DNA from: Warburgia ugandensis
Taxonomy: Eukaryota; Streptophyta; Magnoliopsida; Canellales; Canellaceae
Direction of reading: 5' to 3'
Length of the DNA: 64,000 bases
Assembly (NCBI GenBank): GCA_035236585.1
Contig: CP141137.1
Location: 51,048,057 to 51,112,056, forward strand
In this document: one piece after another, positions 22,588 through 35,800 of the stretch
Numbering within the stretch: the first letter of the stretch is position 1
How the letters are laid out: each line of letters opens with the position of its first letter
Position numbers and translations under genes: made by a program
The notes under the pieces: generated by a model
What the model was told of the DNA's origin: nothing
Databases searched by the model: none
The model's input: the letters and a program-made list of their open reading frames with translations, nothing else

Positions 22588-25500
22588 AAGTTGCACCAAT
22601 GTTATCGTGCAAAAGATATGGGATGGAAGTAAAGGTTAAACCTAGTTCTTTAAGAAGATTGGTAATCTAAGCAAGTTCAGTAGCTGTAGATACCACGAAG
22701 TGATATTCTGCTTCAATTAATGAGCGAGCAATAGTTTGTTGCTTTTTAGAGCACCAATAGGATTAGAACCCAAAAAGGTAACATATACCAAAATAGAGGT
22801 GCAGTCATCACGATTACCTGCTCAATCAACATCAGAGTGGGTGAGAATTTTAAGCGGTTGAGAATGACAAAGGAGTAGACCATGATGGATGGTGTCTTTA
22901 AGATAATGAAGTAATCTCTTAACAGTTGTCCAATGAGTTTGGGAAAGATATTGCATGTCTACAATTAAGCTTCTGAATTTTGTAGCATTTGTGGAAAGCG
23001 AACCATCTTTGAGACAAAGACTGGTTAAATGACTCATTGGTGTGATTGTATCCTTTATACAATCAAGATTGAAGCACTCGAGGAGATCTTTAATGAACTT
23101 GTGCTAAGAAAAAAAGAGAGGTTATTGTTAGTTTGAATAACTTCAACTCCAAGGAAATAGTGTAAGAGGCACAAGTCCTTGATCAAGAAGTAGTGTGTCA
23201 ATGACGTAATGATTTGTTTAATACTTTTGGAGGAGGTTCCTGCAATCAACAAATCATGCACATACATTGGAAAGTAAACCATGTGAGAGTTATTTGAGTA
23301 AACAAAGAGTGAGGTATCTGATTTAGAATTGGTGAAGCCAAGAGATATTAAGGACTTTAGTTCATTGAACCATGCACGAGGTGCTTGTTTGAGCCCATAG
23401 AGTGATATGTGAAGGCATATGAAGGACATGTAGACTTCTTCTATAAGATGCCTTTGAAGGAAGGCGTTGTTCACATCAAGCTGATGAATGAGCCAACCGA
23501 GTTAGAGAGCAATGTAAAGTACAAGTTGGATAGTCATTGGCTTGATGATTGGACTAAAGGTTTCATGATAGTCAATCCCTGGTCGTTGAGTGAAGCCTTT
23601 TGGCACCAAATGGGCCTTGTAACAATCAACGGTACCATCTAGATGTCTTTTAACATGAAAGACCCATTTGCACCCAATAATATTTTGATTATGGTATTTG
23701 TGAACTAACTCTCATATTCCATTATTTATTAGAGCATCAAGCTTTGCGATGGAGGCTTCTCTTCATTTTCGATCTGTAAGGGCTTAGAGGCATTGGACGG
23801 TTCAAGTATTTGAGGAATTGAATGTTTTATGGCAGTAAAGGAAAGCTTAGTGAGTAGTTTGTAAATGTTGTCCTTTGAACAAGTAATCATGGTGTGAGTA
23901 TTAGATGGATGGGTTGGATGTGAAGGAAATATAGTGGAACAGGTAGAATCATGCAGTGGAGCATTGTTGTTAGAGGATAAGGTTGAATTAGTGTCCATAG
24001 ATAGTGCAGCTGGAATCTAAAATGAGTGGAGAGACTTGTATTGTTAAAGAAGATTCATAGTGATTTGTTAACAATGAATGAGAGGATGAAGACAAGTTAG
24101 AGGATTGATGTGAGGGATTAGGACATAAGAAAGGCATAGAGAAACTGGAATCATAATTGGATGGCTGAAACAAGGGTGATAGATTTTCTAAAGTAGCAGG
24201 AGGGGTAGGAGTTGTAATAGGAATTGGATTTTTAGAATATAGAGATGCGAGAGAGGAGGAGATGGAAGCCTATTTGTGAGGGTGTGACTATTGACTTTAT
24301 CAGTTGAGTAATTTGTGGATAAGGAAAGAAAGTAGTCCTCAATAAACTAAACATATCTGAAAAAATAGAATTAGTGTTTAGTGGGTTCAAAACTTACATA
24401 AGAGTTATGGATGTTGGAGTACTTAAGAAAAGATAAAACCAAGAACGTTGCTCAAGTTTGTGAGTTGTGTAGGACAAATCCAAGGATAGCAAAGGCAACC
24501 AAATATTCTTAACTTGGACTAATTTGGTGGACTATTAAAGAGGCTCTCATAGGGGGATTTATTACTAAGAATGATAGTGGGGAGTCTATTGATCAGATAG
24601 ATTATAGTTTGAAAAGCAAAAGACCATAGTGATAATGGAAGGGAAGCACGATGGAGTGAGACCAATCTCAACAACATGTTGATGGCGTTGTTCAATGGAA
24701 GCTAACGTTGGGCTGTATATGGGGGAGACACTAGATGTTGAATACTTATCTCCAGAAGAGATAGATAGGTATATGTCTTTCTTTCAAAAGAAAAATCTTA
24801 TTTATATTATATTAATAATGAGGAAAGAGTCTATATCCTATATCAATTATAGGATCACTCTATGAATAGGTCAATTCTCTTTGACCTCCCACCGTTCACT
24901 ACATCCCTTGCTTCTTGCTACGAACGGCTCCTCTATGGAGTATAAGCGTTGGTCTCCTTTGGTCAAGTGCTTGTGCCTGCTGTTACCTACCGTAGGACCT
25001 CTATAAAATGATGACAAATATAATGTAGTAAGAGTAACCATCCATAGAGCTTATAGGAGAGGGACCCTAAACATCTGTGTAGATTAGATCCAAAGGACCA
25101 CGACTTTTTAATGTAGAGATTCCAAAAGTTAATCTGTGGCTTTTATTACAATGACAAAAAGAAAATTTTGACTGACTCGATTGAACAAGAAGATAAGATT
25201 GGGAGATAATATAAGTGAGAAATTTGGAAGATGGATGGCCAAGGCGATCGTGCCAATGGTCAAGAGTCATCTTAATACCAACACAAGCTTGTTTGAGCAA
25301 AGGTTCAAATTCCCATTTGCTTGGCCATTGATAGACATTATTCTTACTCCTTCATTGCATAAGAACTACCTCGATAGCAAGATCCTTTGCACAGAAAGAT
25401 GAAGAAAAAAAAATTCAATGGAGGTGTGGTTAACTTTATAAAACTGTGAAACACAAATTAAATCTTAGTGCATGGAAGAAGCAGATAAAATATTTCAGAG

Positions 25501-26706
25501 GGAAAAAGATTTAGAGGGAGTTGAAAGTTTAGATGAACTTGTGTGAGTAATGTGTAAACCTGAACCATCCCTAATGATAATGTCATTCGATCCTTCGTAA
25601 GGATGGTGGATAAAGATTGTGTAGATCGGAGGTGACATGGTGTGAAGCTCTAGAATCCAATAGCCAATTTGGAGAAGAAATGCCTTGTCCAATAGTAGTT
25701 GGATTGGGCATGGGCTGTTGCATGAGGCGTTTAGCAGAGTGATAAACCCGAACAGTATGATGTCATTTGTCACACCATTGACAAATGACATTGGCATAAG
25801 AATTTTTTGAAAAATTGTTCCTAGAGTTGTTAGAATTGTTGCTGAAAATTTGGCCTCCCTTTTTATTATTTGAATTGTGCCGTTGAGTATTTTGGCATGA
25901 ACCCAAATTGTTGGAAAGAGACTGAGGGCCATAGTTTTGATAATTGTTCCTATTTCATTGATTACCAGGTTTGAAAAGAGGAAAGTGAGCACCATTGGCA
26001 GTGAGAGTATGATTGTGCTAGCTCTCTTCATTCTTGGAGTAGAGTTCATATTCAATGAGTTTGTCATGACGTTTTTCAAAACTGATAATGAGTGCCTTGC
26101 TCTAATTGCCGCAGCAGTCTCCTTAAACTCGGTACCCATACCCAAACCGTCGAGCACATGATTGATTAAGTGTGAATTTATGACTAGTTGATCAATCAAT
26201 GGTAGATCATCAACAATGCCACGAATTGTACCGAGCTAGTTTGTCACAGGTTGAGAGCCACAACTAATGTTTGTGAGTCGTTCCATCAAGCCCATGGTTC
26301 ATGAGGATGAAGAGTTGGCATATAGAGTAGCAAGGTGATCCCATGCTTTAGCTGAGCTTTTGGCAGAGATAACTCGTGGGAAAACATGGTTAGATACGGA
26401 TGAGATAATGGCATGAACTAAAAGTTTGTCTTGTTGCATCTAGAGTGTGAACTCCAGGTTTAGTTTTTCTTCTACTCAAATTTGGATTATTTTTTGTGGG
26501 CACAGTTTGGTTCCATCTATGAAACCAAGCAAATCATAGCCAAATAGCAATGCATCGAATTGCTCCTTCCATGTGGAATAATTGTTTGGCATTAATTTGA
26601 TGGGAAGTTGAGTGGCTAGATTAAAGGAGACGAGAGTATTATGATTTATTATAGAGGTAAAAATGGTGTTTGGGTGAGATGAAATGCCAGAGCTAGCATG
26701 CCTCAT
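22588..26706 (-). pseudogene. copia gag-pol, decayed
   Basis: Gag starts at ATG 26704-26706 (MRHASSGISSHP) and shows the UBN2-type segment QLPIKLMPNNYSTWKEQF and the FIDGTKLCP motif. 25495-26199 holds the rest of gag, a weak zinc knuckle and the protease flank (GSGLHITH). 25067-25300 holds the integrase N-terminal region (WHDRLGHPSSKFL, HCNKSHRL, DLIYTDV). The middle of integrase, with the second Asp, is replaced by about 250 bp of unrelated sequence (roughly 24760-25012); pieces of the C-terminal integrase follow at 24480-24730. RT is at 23055-23474, where the catalytic YVDD box reads YVHD. RNase H begins at 22822-23037 and continues at 17222 beyond the nested LTR. It cannot be functional. 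Confidence 0.88.
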
Positions 26707-27997
26707 GATAATTGATTGTCACGACTTATCAAGGAGTACTCGCTTATTTTATCTTTTATATTTAGAAGGAAATGAATGAAAGACCTGAGAACTGTCTTAT
26801 GTCTAAATTTGTTCGCGCTTCATTGTGTAAAAATCTCGTCACTCTGTGGGTTTATGTCAGGCTAGGATACAAGGAGAGGCTCCAACCAATCAATCAGGGA
26901 TGAGTGCAGGAGAAGGAGGAGGCATGCATCGGAGGAGGAGTGTCGTCCTAAGGAATGTTTTATAGGTCAGTGAACTCCAGTCGTCAATTGCAGTTGGGTT
27001 CCTCTCAAACCCGACAAGAGATCTTAAGCATTCAATCTTCGATCGTTGCTATAGGGGGAGTGGTGGTAGATCAAAGAGTTGCGCGTGAGTGAAAGAGCGC
27101 TTCAATGGTTGCTCGAACAGTGTTTTCAGCCAGCATTATCAAGCAAATCTTTAGGGCGACCAGAGATTTGTTGACCGGTAAAATAGAGTGATGGTGAGGT
27201 CACGACAGATATAGTGAAGGCTCGACAGAGAGAAGAACAATGCTGGAAGGAAGCCGAGGACTCCGAATCCTAAGTCGCCTAATGGAGAAGGCCAGGAAGA
27301 AGCCTGACAAACAAAAGTGAACTGTGTTTCTATTTTCAGTCCTAAAGTTATAGAAGCCGAGGAGGAGCGGCAATTGATTCTGCAATGGGCCAAAGTAGAG
27401 AAGAAGGGGCAGGTACATATGGTGGATAAGGAAGAGTATCAGAAGATTGTTTTGGTTGCTAATACTAATCACAATAATTCATTAATAGAGGTGCATTCGG
27501 TTGAGGAAGCATTGGCCCAGATGAGTGTTGCCTAGCCCTTGCCTGCTGATCAACATCTCTCAATCAATACAAGGACATGATATGTAAAACATGGAAGGTG
27601 GTTGGTAAAAGGTCTTGGCTTTACAGTTCACTTGCTCCAATGACCTGACCTCCAATGTCGACAAAGCAGAAAGGTTGCTTAGATATGCTCAAAAGAAAAG
27701 TGCAAACATTATTTTTGTTAGCTTCAAATAATGCCCAATATAATTCAACAGCTGTTATTGGCCGATGAGATAGATCTGGGACTATACAGGAAGACACATT
27801 TCAGATGGACCAAGTCACCAAAACTGATGAAGTTGATGGTTGAGGTGCAGGGAAGAAATCTGTAGGAACTGCTTCTTCTTGTTATTGATTCCGGAATCAG
27901 AGAAGCACGAAATGTCTGTTTATGTTACCAGAGAAGAGGGAGACGTTTGACGGATATAAGCAAAAAGGATCAAGCTTTCTCATAAGAAAGCTATGTA
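26707..27997. other. Unusually long copia leader, 1.29 kb
   Basis: Copia leaders between primer site and gag are usually well under 300 bp. This stretch is not recognisable as LTR or copia coding sequence and contains the plus-strand open segment listed separately. It could be a captured host fragment or a nested element; I could not find clean target duplications at its ends. Confidence 0.6.
27340..27535 (+). pseudogene. Possible captured host exon (unknown protein)
   Basis: A plus-strand open segment, opposite to the surrounding element, preceded by a pyrimidine tract and an AG (tgtttctattttcag ending at 27339), as at a splice acceptor. It ends at a TAG (27533-27535). It encodes about 65 residues rich in charged residues (VIEAEEERQLILQWAKVEKK near the start, VHSVEEALAQMSVA at the end). 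There is no ATG at its head, so it would need an upstream exon. The nearest candidate reads MLEGSRGLRILSRLMEKA, from about 27240, and ends just before the tract. I do not recognise the family. It could also be a chance open frame. Confidence 0.35.
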
Positions 27998-28010
27998 GGC
28001 TCTGATACCA
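27998..28010 (-). other. Primer-binding site (initiator tRNA-Met)
   Basis: The minus strand reads TGGTATCAGAGCC directly abutting the LTR. Confidence 0.9.
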
Positions 28011-28227
28011 TAAAGAAGAGAGAACATTTCTTATTTGCATGTCCATTTATATAGTTACAAATCCCATAATCAAGGGATATGATAAGATTAGGAATTTACA
28101 GATTAGGAAGTAAATCAATGCAATGAGCTAATGGAGATATTAATCGAAAGATTTGATTTTGAATAATTGTCAATTCCTGTGATGCTAATTCTTCTTGATT
28201 TTGGTTGACTAAGGATATTTCTTGATA
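28011..28227 (-). repeat. 5' LTR of copia element 16778-28227
   Basis: 217 bp, immediately to the right of the primer-site complement (27998-28010). Right flank AGAAT. The two LTRs differ by small indels and scattered substitutions. Confidence 0.88.
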
Positions 28228-29390
28228 AGAATAGATAAACCAACAAATATAGGAATCTATTATAGTATGGCACTATTGTAATTATATAAAGAAGGAAAAG
28301 AAAAGCATATTTAATGACCTACAATAAACAATCCAAAAGATATAAATATAAGACAAATAATTTAGTGTTAATATATGAAAAATGCTAAGAATTAAAAAAA
28401 TCATCACGCACCTTTTCAACAAACACCTTTTGGGTTCGACATGCTTTTATGACTGGACCTGTTAACTACTAGATGAACAAGCCATATTTTGTCTTGAATA
28501 GAGGCTTCAGGACTCTTCAGTAATAAGGCCTAGGTAGACCATTGATTTTTTTATTGAGGCAAAACCTTGTGGGTGAAATTCATAGAGATTTCGAGCATCT
28601 TATCCAACGCTAATTGGTAAATTAATTTTAATTATGTTAAGGATGAAATAGCTGGTTGAATGAAAAGAAGGTTTCTCTAGAAATCCAATCTTACCACTAA
28701 TTATTGAAGGACATTAAAAAATGTGTCCCTATGGTGCACTAGGAAAGTGGTTTTTCTTATTTCTATTTGTAAAAAAGTGGAATTTATACTAGGATTTTAC
28801 CCTCGTGAACTGCATATTAGCCATCTACATCATCATATTTATGTAAATTTAGTTTGAATATTTGAAATTTAGGATGATGTAGACCTATAGTACAAACTTA
28901 ATAAGGGTAAAATCCAAGTATGCACTTAGATTTACCATTCCTTTTCTAAAGAAACACTAGAAATGGGTTTGGTGAATTTTTGTTTTTTTAGTGCATTATG
29001 GTTTTTGAAAACCTTATTTACATGATTGAAATAGACAATATATCAAATGCAAGTATTATACAACTATTGACTTGGTATCACAAAATCACCAACATCCACG
29101 AGAAATTGGTGTGATCTATTTCAAAATGAGAAAATGAAAAATACGTTGGAGAATAGAAGAGTCTTTTATCCAAACTACTTATTTTGATACCACTTACAAC
29201 CACATTCTCTCCCTTTCTCAAACTCTAAAGAAAAACCTTTGACTTAAAGCTAGAAGCCTCATCCCTTGAATGGGTTGATTATGAGGCATATATAGGTCTC
29301 CCCTAACCACTTCTTCAATTAACCACCTTTACTTGATTATTACTCTACTCCAAGTAATAATTACATTACTTGTTCTCTACTCCAAGTGAT
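28228..29390. other. No gene; possible LTR scrap
   Basis: AT-rich, without coding pattern. Near 29190 a primer-site-like complement (ttttgatacca) is followed by a TATA-like box on the minus strand (about 29290-29300), which would suit an LTR fragment of another minus-strand copia, but no gag follows on its left. Confidence 0.3.
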
Positions 29391-29783
29391 TGATTAGCTG
29401 ATGGGTCCATGCCCATATATGGTAGTCAGTGATGCCTAAATCATCTCATCAGTTTACTAGATTGATCGATATTATGAGATTTTTGAATGCCAGATTTCGA
29501 GATCAAAAAACAAAATCAGATTTTGAAAATTCTAGAAAAATCAAAATTTGATTTTGGTCCTAATTTCTCAATGAGAATCAAATCAATCAACATCTGTTGA
29601 ACTCCTATAAATAGGAGCCAGAGGAACCGATATTCATCCCTCCCAATATAAATTTCTTGTACTTATCTTTGTAGTGAAGACTTTCCTTTTTTTTGTGAAT
29701 GTAGGATGAGTTTGGCCGAAACATGTAAATTTTTCTTCACCTATGAGTTTGTCGTGTGCGCATGTGTGTGCCCAATCCTAAGA
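29391..29783 (+). repeat. 5' LTR of copia element 29391-37239
   Basis: 393 bp, TATA-like region near 29608 (ctataaatagg), matched by ctataaaaagg in the 3' LTR. Confidence 0.88.
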
Positions 29784-30149
29784 AGTGGTGTAAGAGCACA
29801 AGCTGATTGATCTATCTTCACATGGATCGATGTGAGCTGTTATCACATAGTGGAACATCACATATGTCACTTGCATTAATTTATCAGATTGATCGGATTT
29901 GATCAATGTTCCACCCCATGCAAGCCAGTCTTGGTGTCATTACACCACCAAGATCACTTGTCTACACAATTGCTGTTGAAAAAGTTGGCATAGGAATGGC
30001 TAGATCTAGATTGCAGCAAAAGTCATTTTGTTTCAACTGCAATGAACAGCAATCCACCCATCACCATAAGAGATATATTACAATCATGATCTATGTCGCT
30101 CATCTAGAAACATCAAGCCATGGATAGAGTGGTAATCTATAAATTAAAT

Positions 30150-31198
30150 TGACAAATGAAAGAAATCCCTGATGAAAATCTCATATCTGTACATATGCAA
30201 CCAAAAAAGATTTTGATCAGTAGTAGTCAGGGAGATTGTCGAAGAAAAAAACACAAGTTGATGATTCTTTAGATCTAGGGTCATGGACAATATTTAGCAA
30301 CAATAATGTGCAGATGATGAAGTTCCAACCATCATAGACTCGCTTTTTTTTTCTTCTCCCCCAACCATGACTGCAAGGTGTAGATCTTGAAGAAGCCTAT
30401 GAGGGAGACATCAACGTGTGAAGATCAGTTGGTAGAGTAGTTGTCGTTGATTGGAATGGACAAAGAAACTATGACGTCATTGAAGATCTACTTGGCTAGG
30501 TGTTGACAATGAAGAAGGAGAATGAGTTGAGAAAAGAAAAAACTGAGAAAAGAAAGCAACTCGTTGAACGATCAAAACAGGCTAGTAAAAGAAAAGGAGT
30601 GGAGAGACCACCATTCATCATTCATAGGTGATAGAGAAAGAGTCACTGAATGAAGGCTTTAGAGACTTCAATTGAGGGTAGACAAGGCAAAGAAGCAGGC
30701 CATGGGTGCAGCCCATGACAATTAGTTGTGGGAGGTTGGATGGAGGCTAGACTAGGAAAGACACTAAAGATGCAATGCATCGGATCAGAGGGGAGGGTGG
30801 AGATATAACCAAAGAGAGGATAGATGGGGTAGGGTTTCATATAGACTCTGTTTTCAGCGTTCTTTGGCTCGTTGGATTTCATTTTTCAAGTACTATCAAT
30901 GGTTTCAGTTTTAGCTCCAAATTATACTTCTATAAAAAGATATACCCCTTGAAAACTCATAACCCAATCATAGAATAGTGACAGTTTAGGGTGAAATTCA
31001 TCCGAACTCTAATTTCAGTGTTTTTAATGTCATTGGACTCGATTTTTTTAGTACATTCCAAATATTCATGCATCTACTCCAAATTTCATTTCTATACAAA
31101 TTCATTTTCTTTGGGTAAAAAATTCTAATTATATTCCAAAATTTGAATTTCACATAATAACGCCTAGAATAGTATTTACAAAATTTGGGGTTGTTACA
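30150..31198 (+). repeat. Partial LTR of the solo-LTR family
   Basis: The 3' end TTTGGGGTTGTTACA (to 31198) and the block around 30840-30950 (gactctgttttcagcgttct, ttctataaaaag) match the end of the solo LTR at 55761-58937. The left boundary is not visible, so 30150 is approximate. Confidence 0.55.
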
Positions 31199-31274
31199 TG
31201 TAGCTTCTCCTTTCCACCTATTCTTCTCCTGTTCTCTTCCTCTACACGAGAAAGGCGGAAGGAACAGTCCTTCC

Positions 31275-31357
<83 letters not shown>

Positions 31358-31876
31358 TTGTTTCCGTATCTGTTCTTATCTCTATCTCTCTCACTCTATC
31401 ATCTTCACTACTCTTTCCCTCTGTTTGCCAGACACATAGCCTAGCAGGCCACGTTGGGACTTTCCCCTCTCCCTCAACTCCCTTTTCTCTATTTCAGCCC
31501 AAACCTATCACTGTCGTTCCAACCTCTGACAGACCACAACTCCCTCTTCTTAGTTCACCTCTCTTTTCTCCCTCTGACAAAGACAGACCTAATGTTGTTA
31601 TTTTCCTCTCCTGTGCTCTCTTACCTTTGCCTTTCTCTCTCAGTTACCCTTAACCATCTCTTTCTAATCCACACCCCATCCCTGAGCCAAACCCATCTTC
31701 ATTGGCTGGGATTCTCTCTACCCGACTAGGATTTGCTTTGCCTAGCTTCTTATCCACTTCTCTCCTTTGTCTCCAACCTTCACCAGAAACCTCGTATCTG
31801 ATCACTACTCCACCGACATTTCCCAGCACCAGGCGGCCCAGATCTCTCTTTCCCTCTCTTTCAGTTCCTTACATTT

Positions 31877-31962
<86 letters not shown>

Positions 31963-32450
31963 CACCGCCCAACTTTCACACCCTCTTCAAAGGAGAAAAC
32001 CCAATCCAGGTTTTCCCTTGTTTTCTTCTTCTCCCCCATCTTCTTCTCTTCTCCCCAATCTTCTTCTCCTTCTCTGCATCGTGCTCTCCGTCCCTTCCCC
32101 TTCTCTTTCTTGGTTAAAGACAAAAAAACATATGAATTTCATTTATATCCTTTAGGTGTTATAGCGAATTACAGTTGTATCCCCACTTTAATTACTGTTG
32201 TATTTTTTTTTCTTATTTTAGTTCTAGTTTATCTATGTTTTGTTTATTCGAGGATTGTGTATTTAGTTTAATCTTTTAATTTTGTTGGAATTGAAAAGTC
32301 TGTAATTTACATCACTTAAATTGATTCACATTCCTATTTTACTGTTAGTTGGGTTATGTTGTTTACTCCAACATTTAAGTCGAGTCCCCATGGAATCAAC
32401 CCAGACTTGCACTAACTAGACTACAACAGCCATGCACTTATGAAAAACTC
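31199..32450 (+). repeat. CT-tract repeat, second copy
   Basis: Contains (CT)n at 31277-31354 and 31879-31959, then a block at about 32383-32445 with GTCGAGTCCCC, AACCCAGACTTGCAC and GCCATGCACTT. This order and the blocks match 19500-18240 on the opposite strand. A short third CT run is at 32457-32475. Confidence 0.6.
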
Positions 32451-32899
32451 AACATGCTCTCTCTCTCTCTCTCTCTGATCCCTGCTCCCACCCATCCATA
32501 CACACACATATTATATAAAATATATATGTAATCTAAAAGTTACATGCTCTAAAAATGATATTGACACCTCTAGGATCATAAATAGTTGACCCCTAAGTTG
32601 ATAATGGCACACCTAATGGGTTGAGTTAGCAAACCTCATATTTGCTAGGACACCCCATGTATGCATAAATATGACCCCTTAAAATTGATAAGGACACCCT
32701 TGTACATGAAAATTTCATGGACCCTTTAAAATTTACAGAAGCACCCTTCTAAGGTTTTTGAACATCCCAGATGCATCTGTGCACTCTATTTTTTATGGGG
32801 AGGCTCCCAGAGGAAAGAAAAAGGCACCTAGAGTCAATGAAGGATTCTGCTTCAAAATTCACAACAATAAGAGCTATGATAAAAGCTCATTATCACAAA

Positions 32900-35800
32900 C
32901 TACACTTTGTGGAGGCCTAGAATAGAAGACCTCTTGTATTATAAAAACCTATATGACCCTTTAGAAAATAAGTGAGCAAAGCTTGGAATTTTTTTTATTT
33001 TTTTTTAAGATTAAGTTAAAATGAATGAAAAAACTATAGGTCAGATCAAGCAATGGATTGACTATAGTGGGTTTTTTTTTTTTTTTTACCATTTAGTATA
33101 AGAAGATAATGACTATGTTCTCTCAAAAAAGCTAGAGAATATGTATTAGGCAAAGACTGTTCGTAAGAAGACCCTTCTAATAAGAAGTCTTATAAATCTA
33201 AAATTCAAGAGTGGAACAACTATCATTGAGCACACCAGTGAATTCCAAAATCTAGTGAATCAACTCAAATCCATTGAGCTACACTTTGGTGATGAAGAGT
33301 AGGCCCTACTAATACTAAGTTCTCTACTTGACAGCTAGGAGACCCTAGTAATTTCTTTTAGCAATTTAGCTCTAGATCACAAACTTACCATAATTATGAT
33401 TAAGATTTAATGAAGAGACCAGAAGAAAGAAAGCCAGCTTGGACTAAACTCATGCTCTGGTAGTAGAAAAAGGAAGTGGTAGAGATAAGTTTTGAGGCAA
33501 GAGTAAAAGTAAGAATAGGGCAAGATCTCATGATCATAGTAGATCCAAGGGTTAATACATGGAAAAATACAAGTGCTTTTATTTTAACATGATGGGGCAC
33601 ATGAGAAAAGACTCCCAAAAATCAAAAGAGGGAAAGGACAAAGTAACAAGCCAAATGAGGACGATAGTAAAACACTTGTCACTATTGCACATAATATAAC
33701 AGAATTTTTAGTAAGGAAAATTTGTGCCTATGTGTCGCAAATACTGAGGCAGAGCAGGTGGTAGACACAACAACTTCCTACCACACCACTCCCCACAAGG
33801 AATTCTTCACTTGTTATAGGGAAGATGGTTTTGGCATCGTGAAGATGGGGAGTATCAATTCCTCTAAGATATTAAGGATTGGAGATATGCAGATCAAGAC
33901 AATCCTTAATTGCACAACGGTGCTGAAAGACATGCGGTACGTTTAGAAGCTTCAATTCAGTTCGATCTTAGCTCCAACCCTTGATTAGCAAGGCTATACT
34001 AACTACTTTGGCAAAGCACTTGGAAATTAATGAAAAGTTTTACGATCATTATGAGGAGACATATTTACAGCACCCTATATATGACCCATGCAAAGATTTG
34101 CAAAAACACCCTCAATGCAATAGAAAACAAGGTATCACTAAACTTATGGCACAAAAGACTTACTCAAATGGGGGAGAAAGGGCTATTCACTCTTGCAAAA
34201 AAATAACATCAAAGCTACCAAAGGCATAACTCTAAACTCATGTAACTATTATTTATTTTCAAGGAACATAGAACTACATTTTATTTCCAAATAAAAGAAA
34301 AGAACTAATGACGTCAGTGTACTCAGATGTATGTGGAACTATGAAAGTAAAGTCACTAGGCAAGAATAAATATTTTGTAACTTTTATATATGATGCATTA
34401 AAAGGATATGTGTATACTTTATAAGAAGTGAGGACCAGGTATTTGAACATTTCAAAAGATTCCTTGCAATGGTGGATGTGGGTGTACTTTATAAGAATAC
34501 ACATCTAAAGAGTTCAAGACATACTATTTCGAGCATGATATTGGACACAAGAAGACAGTCCCACGTATCCTACAACAAAATGGAGTAGTAGAGAGGATGA
34601 ACCAGACCATTGTAGAAAGAGTGAGATGCCTGCTCAGTACGACTAAGCTACCTAAGTCATTCTGGGGAGATGCTGTACGAATCGTTAGTTAGGCAATCAA
34701 CAGGTCACTGTTATCACCATTGAACTTTGAAGTTTTAGAATAGAAGTGGTATGGTAAGAAGGTCTCATATTCTCACCTCACAATATTTGGGTGCAAAAAA
34801 TTTGTACATATAGAAGCTTGACATAAAATCTACTCTATGTATCTTTATCAAGTATGGAGACGAAGAATTTGGATATATGTAATGAGATCTTGCAGGGAAG
34901 AGAATCATCCAAAGTAGAGGCATAGTATTCCATGAGAATCAATTATATGAGGACTTTGAAAGGCCTAAAAAGTCTAATGAAGCAAGTACCAATGCTTCAG
35001 ACCTAATACCAGATCATGAACTAGCATAAGATGCCACAGAAGATATGTAGGAAGGATTATTGAAAGCTAATGAAGCATAAATAGAAGAGGGAGAGGATAT
35101 TGAGTCGGGGGAGCAACAACCCCTCCAAGAAAAGTTGCAGTACCATCGCATGGCAAGCAATTCCTTAGTTAGAAGATGAGTCTCAGCCAAAGACATTGAC
35201 AAGAGGTCACATACTGACTCCTTTATAGAAGTATTGGGAATCAAAATATATTCTGCTTGCTGATGAGGAGGAGCTAGGAAGCTTCCAAGAAGGTCAAACA
35301 AATGCATATAAGGACAAATGGATGCAGGCAATGTAAGACGAAATTAGCTTACTAAAGAAGAATCAGACTTGAGCTAATAAAATTTCCTAAAGAAAAAGAG
35401 ATTCAAGAACAAATGGGTATTCAAGCTCAAGAGAAGTAGCATCGGGGAACCAATCAAACACAAAGCTTGATTGGTAGTCAAAGGCTTTGATGAGAAGAAA
35501 GGAATTGATTTAGACGAAATCTTCTCACAGTAGTGAAGATTACATCAATCTAAACTATGCTTGGATTAGTAACAAGTCAAAACTTAGAGCTTGAAAAGAT
35601 GGATGTAAAGATAGCCTTTTTTTTGTAAAGATTGGGAGGAAGAAAGTTATGTGGAACAACCTAAAGGGTTTAAAGTCAAAGGCAAGAAACACTTGGTTTG
35701 CAACTTGAACAAGAATCTCTACGGCCTCAAACAAGCATCAAGGCAGTGATACAAAGAAATTTGACATATTCATAACAAGTCAGGGGTATAAGGCGACTGC

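Larger units (their letters stand above)
16778..28227 (-). mobile_element. copia element with TA...TA LTR termini, interrupted by a solo LTR
   Basis: The two LTRs at 16778-17008 and 28011-28227 are clearly homologous. The whole is flanked by AGAAT at 16773-16777 and 28228-28232, so it is one insertion. On the plus strand each LTR starts TAAAGAAGAG and ends in TA (ctaata, ttgata), instead of the usual TG...CA; both copies and the target duplication agree on this boundary. A primer-site complement (ctctgatacca) abuts the right LTR. Pol order and motifs are copia. A 5355-bp solo LTR interrupts pol at 17228-22582; without it the element is about 6.1 kb. Many stops and indels show it is old. Confidence 0.9.

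Noticed and set aside
31185-32123. Open frames of 82-116 codons with long Ser-Leu runs
   Set aside because: Same artefact, from the CT tracts of the repeat at 31199-32450.
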